Positions 1-6,168 of a stretch of 22,105 nt of DNA are shown in pieces (position 1 is the first letter of the stretch; the number at the start of each line of letters is the position of its first letter). Below the pieces are notes generated by a model. The model was given only the letters and a program-made list of their open reading frames with translations, did not search any database and was not told where the DNA came from. The stretch comes from Syntrophobacterales bacterium (GTDB lineage Bacteria; Desulfobacterota; Syntrophia; Syntrophales; UBA6807), in the NCBI GenBank assembly GCA_021159265.1, contig JAGGSD010000217.1:1-22105 (forward strand), written 5' to 3'. The position numbers and the translations under genes are program-made.

Positions 1-2
1 GG

Positions 3-51
3 GCATCGGCCCCTACATATTGTAGGGCCTGTTTCCCGAACAGGCCGATGC
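3..51. repeat. Three-way-junction palindromic element
   Basis: The sequence folds exactly into a three-way junction. The outer stem is GCATCGG (3-9) with CCGATGC (45-51). Hairpin 1 is CCCTACA (11-17) with TGTAGGG (21-27), loop TAT. Hairpin 2 is CCTGTT (28-33) with AACAGG (39-44), loop TCCCG. All stems are perfect. It resembles the REP-like palindromes scattered between genes in many bacterial genomes, but it could also be part of the 3' end of an unseen upstream gene. The left window edge cuts off its context. Confidence 0.75.
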
Positions 52-57
52 TGCGTA

Positions 58-74
58 TCTGGATAGTATCCAGA
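58..74. repeat. Perfect 17-bp palindrome
   Basis: TCTGGATAGTATCCAGA has two perfect 8-bp arms around a single central base. With a one-base centre it is better suited to a dimeric DNA-binding protein, or to a cruciform, than to an RNA hairpin. No target gene is evident: the nearest downstream gene starts about 400 bp away. Confidence 0.6.
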
Positions 75-126
75 AAAATCAACAAGTTATATCAAATTCG
101 GCCAAACGAGTTACTTGGAAGGGGTC

Positions 127-313
127 GAAAATGAACATCGAACATCGAACATCCAACATCGAATGTTGAATGGGGAAAATGAAGAAACAGGAATAGAGGC
201 TTACTTGTCTGGTATCGGATGTTTTTTTATTTGATTTTAGAATAATTTGAGGAGCGAAGCGACATCATTATTCGACGTTCGGCGTTCAATGTTCGATGTT
301 GGACGTTAATCTT
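127..313. repeat. MITE-like dispersed repeat, copy A
   Basis: This ~187-bp element has a second copy at 13727-13914 in the same orientation. Both ends are well conserved between copies while the middle has diverged. It begins with tandem AACATCG-type units. The segment 148-172 is the reverse complement of 283-307 at 21 of 25 positions, so the element is bounded by imperfect inverted repeats. An inner arm pair GAATAAT/ATTATTC (about 240-246 and 267-273) encloses a GGAGCGAAGCGAC core. No open reading frame is present. It directly abuts the next inverted-repeat element. Confidence 0.8.
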
Positions 314-447
314 GATGCACTCGTAAAAAGCTCCACGCCGTATCATTCTGAGGAACGGAGCGACAAAGAATCTCAATGATATCAGATTCTTTGCTATCGC
401 TCAGAATGACAAAAGAGTGTTTTTGTGACTTTTTACGGGTGCATCAA
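312..447. repeat. Inverted-repeat (MITE-like) element upstream of yjbQ
   Basis: A 136-bp non-coding element is bounded by 19-bp terminal inverted repeats: TTGATGCACTCGTAAAAAG at 312-330, matched by the complement of 429-447 with one mismatch. Inside lies a second inverted pair (about 343-373 and 383-410) built on CATTCTGAG and AAAGAATCT, so the whole element can fold into one long hairpin. No transposase is encoded. An obvious target-site duplication was not seen. The right end lies about 20 bp before the yjbQ start. Confidence 0.75.
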
Positions 448-469
448 ATATGTTAATTAAAGGTGTCTT

Positions 470-868
470 ATGAAACAATTTATTGTTAAAACGAATTTGC
501 GGTTCGAGATGAAAGATATAACGAATCAGGTAAGGTCTGTGGTGTGTGAAAGTAATGTGAAAAACGGGGTGTGTTATGTGTTTGTACCTCATACGACTGC
601 GGCAGTTACGATCAATGAAAATGCTGATCCTGATGTGCCGAGGGATATTATCATGGAACTGGATAAAGTGATTCCGCTTCATGATAATTACAGTCATATG
701 GAAGGAAACTCTGCCGCTCATATCAAATCGTCTCTCATTGGTACATCAGAGATGGTCTTTATTGAAAATGGAGATTTTGTCCTCGGTACATGGCAGTCTC
801 TTTTTTTCTGCGAATTCGATGGTCCGAGGACAAGGAAGGTATATGTTAAACTTGTGCCAACGGAGTAA
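470..868 (+). CDS. YjbQ/UPF0047 family protein
   Basis: This 132-residue protein matches the YjbQ (UPF0047) family at full length. Members form small trimers, and some have been annotated as having secondary thiamine-phosphate synthase activity; the real cellular role is unsettled. Signature blocks are visible: PHTTAAVTINENADPDV at residues 40-56, HMEGNSAAHIKSSLIG at 76-91 and LGTWQSLFFCEFDGPR at 105-120. Conserved histidines 41, 76 and 84 probably line the active pocket. The ATG start is preceded by AAAGGTG at good spacing. It is followed after 12 nt by the metallo-hydrolase gene, so the two are probably cotranscribed. The family call is firm and the biochemical role is not. Confidence 0.93.
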   Translation: MKQFIVKTNLRFEMKDITNQVRSVVCESNVKNGVCYVFVPHTTAAVTINENADPDVPRDIIMELDKVIPLHDNYSHMEGNSAAHIKSSLIGTSEMVFIENGDFVLGTWQSLFFCEFDGPRTRKVYVKLVPTE

Positions 869-880
869 AAACTGGATTAT

Positions 881-1654
881 ATGGGCAAAGTAAAGATAAC
901 CATACTTGGATCAGGAACATGCGTGCCTTCGTTGAAACGAGGCTCTCCTTCTATATTGATACAAACAGGCGATAATAATATCTTGCTGGATCTGGGAGCC
1001 GGGACGATAAGAAGACTGCTTGAAACAGGTATAACTATTACCGAGGTCACTCATTTATTTTTTACTCATTTTCATCCCGACCATACAGGTGAGTTTGTTT
1101 CATTTCTTTTTGCTACAAAATATCCCGAAACATACGGCAGAAGAATTCCTTTTATTGTAGCAGGTGGCAGGGGGATGAAAGATTTTTTCCACGGTCTCAG
1201 AGAAGTTTACGGTCACTGGATTGAGTTGGAACCTGGAATAATGGAATTAATGGAATTTGGTCATGATCGTTCAGGTCATTTCGATTTTGGTTCTTTTGAT
1301 GTCCAAGCATTGCCAATGAAACATATAGAAAGCAGCATAGGTTTTCGGATTATGTTTCCCGATGGAATATCTGTTGTCTATACGGGAGACACCGATTTTT
1401 GCGAAAATGCAATTACTATTGCCGGAGGTGCAGACATTCTTATCTGTGAGTCGGCCTTGCCTGATGAGCTTAAAATTCCGGGACATCTCACCCCTTCCTT
1501 AGCCGGCAAAATAGCGACCCAGGCAGACGTAAAACAACTTGTTCTGACACATTTTTATCCTGAATGTGACTCCGCTGATATAGAGGCCCAGTGTCGAAAG
1601 ACTTATGATGGGCCACTGATTCTTGCACAGGATCTTATGGAAATAAAAGTGTAA
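881..1654 (+). CDS. Metallo-beta-lactamase fold hydrolase (RNase Z-like)
   Basis: A 257-residue metal-dependent hydrolase of the RNase Z / arylsulfatase-like branch of the metallo-beta-lactamase superfamily. Zinc ligands can be read in order: HFHPDH at 63-68, His148 (MKH), Asp170 (TGD), and His224 (LTH), with His202 in GHLTP. The N-terminal GSGTCVPSLKRGSPS segment and LLDLGAGT are typical of this branch. The long exosite insertion that true tRNase Z uses to grip tRNA is not evident, so tRNA 3' processing should not be assumed. No strong Shine-Dalgarno precedes the ATG; GGAG in the end of yjbQ lies about 15 nt upstream, which suggests coupling to that gene. The substrate is unknown. Confidence 0.9.
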   Translation: MGKVKITILGSGTCVPSLKRGSPSILIQTGDNNILLDLGAGTIRRLLETGITITEVTHLFFTHFHPDHTGEFVSFLFATKYPETYGRRIPFIVAGGRGMKDFFHGLREVYGHWIELEPGIMELMEFGHDRSGHFDFGSFDVQALPMKHIESSIGFRIMFPDGISVVYTGDTDFCENAITIAGGADILICESALPDELKIPGHLTPSLAGKIATQADVKQLVLTHFYPECDSADIEAQCRKTYDGPLILAQDLMEIKV

Positions 1655-1660
1655 TTACTC

Positions 1661-1809
1661 TGGTTCAGGGTTCAGGGATGTAAAAACAATTTTGAATTTT
1701 GAATGTTTAATTTTGAATTACAGGACAAGGGATCAAGGAGCATGGTTCAAGGAAAAACTTTTAGCCTTTAGTATTTAGCTCTCAGTCCTCATTGCTCGTT
1801 GCTCAGCCC
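1661..1809. repeat. Composite intergenic repeat (TTTTGAATT / CAAGG type)
   Basis: This stretch holds GGTTCAGGGTTCAGGG, then a TTTTGAATTTTGAATG run, then CAAGG-like units, then an ACTTTTAGC...GTTGCTCAG tail. The same modules recur in the same order, in part, at 13544-13690, and single modules recur at 16945-16965 and 19412-19560. It is simple-sequence-like and has no coding content. It separates the hydrolase gene from the YihY gene. Confidence 0.7.
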
Positions 1810-1811
1810 TT

Positions 1812-1824
1812 GCGGATTTGCCGC
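1812..1824 (+). repeat. GCGG(C/A)TTTGCCGC hairpin repeat before yihY start
   Basis: GCGGATTTGCCGC followed by CTTAGGTGA sits immediately before the YihY start codon. Nearly identical units precede the yggS and murE starts. The YihY Shine-Dalgarno AGGTG (1828-1832) follows it directly. Confidence 0.7.
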
Positions 1825-1836
1825 CTTAGGTGAAAC

Positions 1837-2664
1837 ATGACTAAAATTCTACATTGCTGTAAATTAACACTGGATGTTCTTGCAGATGCTATCCGATCGT
1901 TTTTTGATGATGACTGTTTCAATCTATCAGCCGCTGTATCCTTTTATACCATGATATCGGTTATCCCGATCATTTACCTCATTTTTTACATAAGCGGTTT
2001 GGTGCTGGGGTCTTCGGAAAGCGCGTACGTTGCTGTTATTGAGTTTATAAAAGACCTGCATCCTTATGTGGAGGAGAAGTTAATTTTTGAGGTTAAACGG
2101 TTGTCAGATGTCAGTGGTTTCGCTGGCTGGTTAGCTTTTCTTTTTCTCCTGTGGATTTCTACCATGTTTGTAACTTCTCTGGAAACGGCTTTTACGAAAA
2201 TATTTAATGTAAAAAATAAGAGACATCCATTCAGATCATTCTTTTTAGGTGTTTCCGTGATACCTGTAGGGCTTACGGCAATTCTTTTTTCCATAGTGGT
2301 AAATACAGGGGCACAGTTCCTGGAAAAATGGAAGGCAGGTTATTTTTTAATCAACAGCGCTCTCATACGATACGTTATACCTCTTTCAGTTACTGTATTA
2401 TTTTTTACAGTTATATATAAAGTTGTTCCCAATAAAAAAGTTTATTTTTACCATGCTCTGACAGGTGGTATAATATGCACGCTTTTCCTGGAAGTTGCGA
2501 AACAGTTATTTAACTTTTATCTTTCTCTCGGAGGAAACCCTGCAAGTTTTGTTTATGGTTCGCTTCATGCTTTGGTATATGTGGTCATCTGGGTATTTTA
2601 CCTTGTTTCTATTACCCTTTTTACGGGGGAGATCGTATCTGTTTTAGAACTAAGAAGGAGATAA
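1837..2664 (+). CDS. YihY/BrkB (UPF0761) family inner-membrane protein
   Basis: A 275-residue integral membrane protein of the YihY/BrkB family. About six hydrophobic helices are visible, near residues 32-56, 94-114, 135-157, 177-197, 204-226 and 240-268. Family hallmarks are LSAAVSFYTMISVIPI (30-45) in the first helix, FVTSLETAFTKIFNVK (111-126) and the C-terminal YGSLHALVYVVIWVFYL (240-256). Members were once annotated as ribonuclease BN by mistake; the true function, possibly transport, is unknown. The ATG is preceded by AGGTG at short spacing. It ends 12 nt before maf, so the two probably share a transcript. Confidence 0.9.
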   Translation: MTKILHCCKLTLDVLADAIRSFFDDDCFNLSAAVSFYTMISVIPIIYLIFYISGLVLGSSESAYVAVIEFIKDLHPYVEEKLIFEVKRLSDVSGFAGWLAFLFLLWISTMFVTSLETAFTKIFNVKNKRHPFRSFFLGVSVIPVGLTAILFSIVVNTGAQFLEKWKAGYFLINSALIRYVIPLSVTVLFFTVIYKVVPNKKVYFYHALTGGIICTLFLEVAKQLFNFYLSLGGNPASFVYGSLHALVYVVIWVFYLVSITLFTGEIVSVLELRRR

Positions 2665-2676
2665 GTATAGAGAATT

Positions 2677-3258
2677 ATGCTGCCGGCTTCCATTATTTTA
2701 GCATCTGCCTCTCCCCGGAGACAGGAACTCCTTAAAGGGATAGGAATCAAATTTGATGTGATTCCGAGTGGTGTCAATGAAGACGCTCTGGATGGGGAAA
2801 CCCCGAGGGGCCATGTATTGAGACTCTCTAAAGACAAAAGTTTTGCTGTATCGCAAAATAACCCGGATGCGTGGGTGTTGGGTGCGGATACAGCCGTTAT
2901 AATCGACGGGGAAGTTCTGGGCAAACCTGGGACACAAAAAGAAGCAAGGATAATGCTGAAAAAACTGAGTGGCAGAGAGCATAGGGTAATAACCGGCTTT
3001 ACCATTGTGAATAAGAGTACGGATGTAATAATAAGTGATGCTGTTGAATCGTCAGTTCTATTTAAAAAAATACTTGAGGATGAGATGAATTGGTATGTGA
3101 AGACAGAAGAGCCATACGATAAAGCGGGAGGATATGCCGTGCAGGGAATGGCTGCATTTTTTGTCAGGGAAATTCACGGTTCATATACGAATGTAATTGG
3201 TCTTCCCCTTATGGAAGTTGTAATGGCGTTAAGAAGAGTCGGGGCGCTGGTCTTTTAG
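2677..3258 (+). CDS. maf: Maf family nucleoside triphosphate pyrophosphatase
   Basis: A 193-residue Maf/HAM1-fold pyrophosphatase that hydrolyses non-canonical or surplus nucleoside triphosphates to monophosphates in the cytoplasm. Diagnostic blocks are LASASPRRQELL (8-19), GADTAV (69-74, with catalytic Asp71), LGKP (81-84), HRVITG (102-107), EPYDKAGGYAVQG (145-157) and GSYTNVIGLPL (168-178). The EPYDKAGGYAVQG block is like that of the dTTP/UTP-preferring (YhdE) subgroup, as is its length. It sits 12 nt after YihY. It is followed by an inverted-repeat element rather than by another tightly packed gene. Confidence 0.95.
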   Translation: MLPASIILASASPRRQELLKGIGIKFDVIPSGVNEDALDGETPRGHVLRLSKDKSFAVSQNNPDAWVLGADTAVIIDGEVLGKPGTQKEARIMLKKLSGREHRVITGFTIVNKSTDVIISDAVESSVLFKKILEDEMNWYVKTEEPYDKAGGYAVQGMAAFFVREIHGSYTNVIGLPLMEVVMALRRVGALVF

Positions 3259-3260
3259 AT

Positions 3261-3404
3261 TGAGACCTTTGCAAAACGCCCCCTTTCGCCCAATCTCTGC
3301 GTTAGACTCAAAATTTAATCCTCGAAATACTTAATGTATTCTTGTGGTTAAATTTTTCGTTTTCCTTAAACTTGAACGAAATTAAACATTTTGCAAAGGC
3401 CTCA
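3261..3404. repeat. Inverted-repeat (MITE-like) element between maf and yggS
   Basis: A 144-bp non-coding element with 16-bp terminal inverted repeats: TGAGACCTTTGCAAAA at 3261-3276 against the complement of 3389-3404, one mismatch. An inner inverted pair, AAAATTTAA (about 3310-3318) with TTAAATTTT (about 3347-3355), allows a second nested stem. It begins only 3 nt after the maf stop codon. The end sequence is one I associate with dispersed repeats in deltaproteobacterial genomes, but this is recollection and not a search. Confidence 0.78.
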
Positions 3405-3425
3405 TATTCTTTATTCACAAGAACT

Positions 3426-3453
3426 GCGGCTTTGCCGCCTTAGGAGGAAAATT
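3426..3453 (+). repeat. Hairpin-plus-Shine-Dalgarno repeat, left arm around yggS
   Basis: GCGGCTTTGCCGC (5-bp stem, TTT loop) is followed by the yggS Shine-Dalgarno AGGAGG (3442-3447). The whole 28-nt unit recurs inverted at 4159-4186, just after yggS, with three mismatches. Confidence 0.8.
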
Positions 3454-3454
3454 G

Positions 3455-4147
3455 ATGTCGACAATAAGAGAAAATATAGAGAAAATAAGAGAAAACATTA
3501 CCGAGGCAGCCTTGAGGTCCGGCCGAGATCCATCCGATATAAGATTAATGGGTGTAACCAAAACGGTTGATGATAGCAAAATCAAGGAAGCTATTGATTG
3601 TGGCATTGATATTATCGGTGAGAATTATGTCCAGGAGGGAAAGCGAAAGATTGAAAAGATGGGAAAAACTCTTGAATGGCACATGATCGGACATCTCCAG
3701 TCCAACAAGGCCAAATATGCCGTCAGATTGTTCGATATGATTCATTCTGTTGATCGAATGAATCTGGCCGGGGAACTGGATAAAAGGTCTATGGCAATAG
3801 GGTCTAAAATGAAGATACTTATCGAGGTAAATATAAGCGGAGAAGAAACAAAAAATGGTGTCCCGAAGGATAAAGCCGTTGATCTTGTTAAGGAGATTGC
3901 AAGTCTCGAAAATCTGTCAATACAGGGTCTGATGACTATGCCGCCGTGGTTTGATGACCCTGAAGATGCGAGACCTTACTTTATTGCCTTGAGAGAACTG
4001 AGAGACAAAATAGTTGATGAAAACATTGAAGGTGTTGAAATGGCCGAGCTTTCAATGGGAATGTCAGGTGATTTCACGGTGGCCGTGGAAGAGGGGGCAA
4101 CCATTGTCAGAGTGGGAAGAGCTATTTTTGGAGAAAGGACGTACTGA
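3455..4147 (+). CDS. yggS: YggS/PLPBP family PLP-binding protein
   Basis: A 230-residue member of the PLP-homeostasis protein family (YggS in E. coli, PLPBP/PROSC in humans). It binds pyridoxal 5'-phosphate in a single TIM barrel but has no known catalytic activity, and helps buffer vitamin B6 and amino-acid/keto-acid pools. The PLP lysine is Lys36 in GVTKT. GENYVQE (55-61) and HMIGHLQSNK (76-85) are diagnostic, and LSMGMSGDF plus VRVGRAIFG supply the phosphate-binding end. The ATG at 3455 lies 7 nt after AGGAGG and is preferred over an in-frame TTG at 3452. The gene stands alone between repeats and is bracketed by an inverted repeat. Confidence 0.95.
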   Translation: MSTIRENIEKIRENITEAALRSGRDPSDIRLMGVTKTVDDSKIKEAIDCGIDIIGENYVQEGKRKIEKMGKTLEWHMIGHLQSNKAKYAVRLFDMIHSVDRMNLAGELDKRSMAIGSKMKILIEVNISGEETKNGVPKDKAVDLVKEIASLENLSIQGLMTMPPWFDDPEDARPYFIALRELRDKIVDENIEGVEMAELSMGMSGDFTVAVEEGATIVRVGRAIFGERTY

Positions 4148-4157
4148 TTAATCCTGT

Positions 4158-4186
4158 AAATTTTCCTCCCAGGACGGCAAAGCCGC
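4158..4186 (-). repeat. Inverted copy of the yggS leader repeat, right arm
   Basis: Read on the minus strand this segment reproduces the yggS leader: GCGGCTTTGCCG, then GGGAGGAAAATT. It matches 3426-3453 at 25 of 28 positions. It begins about 10 nt after the yggS stop codon. No start codon or gene follows it on the minus strand, so here the Shine-Dalgarno-like part has no translational role. Confidence 0.75.
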
Positions 4187-4193
4187 AAAGTTA

Positions 4194-4331
4194 TCAGGAA
4201 TCGGGGATCAGGGGTCAGTAAAAGATTAATATTTTAATTAATTACGAAAAAGACAACGGTCGCCCATTGGGCTTTTGGCACGATGAAACATATTGTAAAA
4301 ACACCGCAGATCCCTGGCCCCCGATTCCTGA
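4194..4331. repeat. Inverted-repeat element between convergent genes
   Basis: TCAGGAATCGGGG (4194-4206) is exactly complementary to 4319-4331, and pairing continues imperfectly inward through ATCAGGGG-like sequence. The enclosed ~110 bp is AT-rich and non-coding. It lies between the convergent yggS and yhaM-like genes and could act in transcript ends, although no U-run terminator is seen. The sequence just outside (4332-4344) is repeated in the opposite sense at 13705-13717. Confidence 0.65.
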
Positions 4332-4353
4332 CACCAACATCTGCGCAAAAGAT

Positions 4354-4411
4354 GCCTGTCTGCCGTGCAGGCGGCACAGGCAGGCGCGGACAGGCACCGC
4401 ACAGGCAGGCA
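4354..4411. repeat. GC-rich palindromic repeat (CAGGCAGGC type)
   Basis: A cluster of GGCACAGGCAGGC and GCGGACAGGC units with internal hairpins, for example GCCTGTCTGCCG (4354-4365) with CGGCACAGGC (4372-4381). A related sequence lies at the right window edge (22081-22105) in the opposite orientation. In both places the repeat lies shortly after a gene's stop codon and reads TGCCTGCCTGTGCG in the direction of that gene. Confidence 0.65.
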
Positions 4412-4423
4412 AGAATGTTACAA

Positions 4424-5389
4424 CTAAGTGCCTGAGTAGTTACCTTTCCCTTTATAAATGAACCTTTCAAACAACCTGTGAAAGGGTGTCCAGTCTGATT
4501 CGTCATTACTCGCGCCATCTATGAATTCCTGAAAAGCGTTTACCTTGGCATCCAGGTCGTCGATCATATTGACAATCAATGCTTCCAGGGTTTTGGGTCG
4601 TTTTGGTGATCCGTATTCCAGGGTACCGTGATGGCTTAACACAATGTGCTTGAGTTCCAGGGCTAACTGTTCAGGGAAATCTTCGATAGAAGCAATCTTC
4701 TTGTCTATCAGTTCCAAACCGATGACGATATGCCCGGTCAGTCGTCCAACATCAGTATAATCTATGATTTTTTTATATGAAAGTTCATGAATCTTTCCTA
4801 TATCGTGAAGTATGCCGCCGGTGATGAGCAGGTCTTTGTTTATATGTTTATAGTGATTTGCCGCAAGATCAAGAAGCTGGGTGACCGAGAGTGTGTGTTC
4901 CAGGAGACCGCCGATGTAGAAATGGTGAAGTCCCTTGGCTGCCGGGGCTCTTTTGAATGCATACAGGATTTCATCATCACTGAAAATGGCGGTTAGTAAT
5001 TCTTTTAAAGGGGGAGTCGTAATTTTTTCTACAAATAGCATCAACTCCCGGAACATTTCATCAATATCCGATTTGGACGCAGGGGAATAGTCAGCGAGGT
5101 TAGTGTCGGAATCCTCCATTTTTGCAATCTGCGAGATGGAAAGTTGTGTGACATTCCTGTAATTGACTGCCCGGGACCGTATGTCAATGACATCTCCCTT
5201 TTGAAATATTCTGTTTAGCTGTTCTGCGTTTTCCCATACCCTTCCTTCTATCTCGCCGGTTTTATCTCTAAGGCGAAGATTCAAATAGGGGGAACCCTTC
5301 TGAGAAACGGCCATATTTTTTTCTGTTACAAGAAATACATCGTTTACTTTGTTGCCGGCCTCTATATCTTTGACATAAATATTTTTCAT
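4424..5389 (-). CDS. YhaM-like OB-fold / HD-domain 3'-5' exoribonuclease
   Basis: A 321-residue protein with an N-terminal OB-fold nucleic-acid-binding domain (about residues 15-90) and a C-terminal HD phosphohydrolase domain, the layout and length of Bacillus YhaM, a 3'-5' exoribonuclease. Metal-binding residues are visible: His165 (LLEHT), His195-Asp196 (ILHDIGK), His220 (TGH), His253-His254 (SHHG) and Asp278 (MIDDLD). I place the start at the ATG two nt after the fdhD stop; an in-frame TTG two codons earlier would overlap fdhD. It is the last gene of the selB-fdhD operon. A link to selenoprotein or formate metabolism is not established. A DNA substrate cannot be excluded. Confidence 0.88.
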   Translation of the reverse strand: MKNIYVKDIEAGNKVNDVFLVTEKNMAVSQKGSPYLNLRLRDKTGEIEGRVWENAEQLNRIFQKGDVIDIRSRAVNYRNVTQLSISQIAKMEDSDTNLADYSPASKSDIDEMFRELMLFVEKITTPPLKELLTAIFSDDEILYAFKRAPAAKGLHHFYIGGLLEHTLSVTQLLDLAANHYKHINKDLLITGGILHDIGKIHELSYKKIIDYTDVGRLTGHIVIGLELIDKKIASIEDFPEQLALELKHIVLSHHGTLEYGSPKRPKTLEALIVNMIDDLDAKVNAFQEFIDGASNDESDWTPFHRLFERFIYKGKGNYSGT

Positions 5390-5391
5390 AA

Positions 5392-6168
5392 TCAAAACAC
5401 CACCCGTTCTTTATTGGAATATATATTCATCTTTCCATCCCTCATATATCCTATGACTGTTATTCCCGCTTCAAGTGATAATGCTATAGCCCTCGATGTG
5501 GGAACCGAACGAGAAAGGATAATAGGTATGCCTGACTTCCAAATCTTTGATACAATTTCCGAAGAAACCCTTCCGGTTGTTAAAACAATCTTGTCGGAAC
5601 ACTCGATTTTATGAAAAAGGGAGTACCCCCCCAGCATATCAATAGTATTATGCCTCCCAATGTCTTCTCTTGAAATTATTATGCGGCCGGTTGTATCTGC
5701 AAGTGATGAACAGTGAGTTCCGTGCGTCGCCATATGGATCTTTGTTGAATAAAGATGATCTTTCATAAGTTTCAAGGCGCTCTCAGCTGAAATATGTATA
5801 TCTGACATTATAATCTCTTTGGCTGCTTCCTGTTTGCTTTCTCTCGCACCGCTGGACAGGATATATTTTTCGTCAGGCAGAGTATCACGGCTTTTCGAAA
5901 AAACATGTACGCTGTAATCCTCATTGGATACATATATTTTTTCTATATCCCCTGATACTTCAATAATGCCTTCCGATTTGAGAAAGCCTGCCGCCAATTC
6001 CTTAAGGTGAATGCCTGCGCAGGCAATTGTTATTATATTGTGGCCATTAAGATAGATTTTTACAGGGACTTCTCTTATTATGCGATTTGTGATCTGGGAA
6101 GGTTTCTTGCCGTCATAAAATTCAACATCATACTCCTCTATTGGTGTTCCTGTATTTTCAGATTTCAT
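5392..6168 (-). CDS. fdhD: FdhD-family formate dehydrogenase accessory protein, signature cysteines missing
   Basis: A 258-residue FdhD homologue. In E. coli FdhD passes sulfur from IscS to the Mo-bis-PGD cofactor of formate dehydrogenase using two cysteines in a CGxCG motif. The family scaffold is intact: KELAAGFLKSEGII (56-69), EDIGRHNTIDMLGG (168-181), LTTGRVSSEIV (196-206) and RSVPTSRAIAL (220-230). At the cysteine site, however, the protein reads SSGARE (105-110), with no Cys. Remaining cysteines are 50, 153 and 190. The chosen ATG overlaps the selB 3' end by 11 nt and has an AGAGAAAG-like ribosome site; a TTG 36 nt upstream is less likely. The family is certain, but sulfurtransferase activity is doubtful. 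Confidence 0.9.
   Translation of the reverse strand: MKSENTGTPIEEYDVEFYDGKKPSQITNRIIREVPVKIYLNGHNIITIACAGIHLKELAAGFLKSEGIIEVSGDIEKIYVSNEDYSVHVFSKSRDTLPDEKYILSSGARESKQEAAKEIIMSDIHISAESALKLMKDHLYSTKIHMATHGTHCSSLADTTGRIIISREDIGRHNTIDMLGGYSLFHKIECSDKIVLTTGRVSSEIVSKIWKSGIPIILSRSVPTSRAIALSLEAGITVIGYMRDGKMNIYSNKERVVF

Noticed and set aside
134..170. Tandem AACATCG units that might suggest a CRISPR array
   Set aside because: Units are only 7-10 bp, with no spacers of constant length and no cas genes; they are the end of a dispersed repeat.
4267..4461. 64-residue plus-strand frame in the yggS-yhaM gap
   Set aside because: It is made largely of repeat sequence (CAGGCAGGC type) and overlaps the yhaM-like gene; composition is not protein-like.
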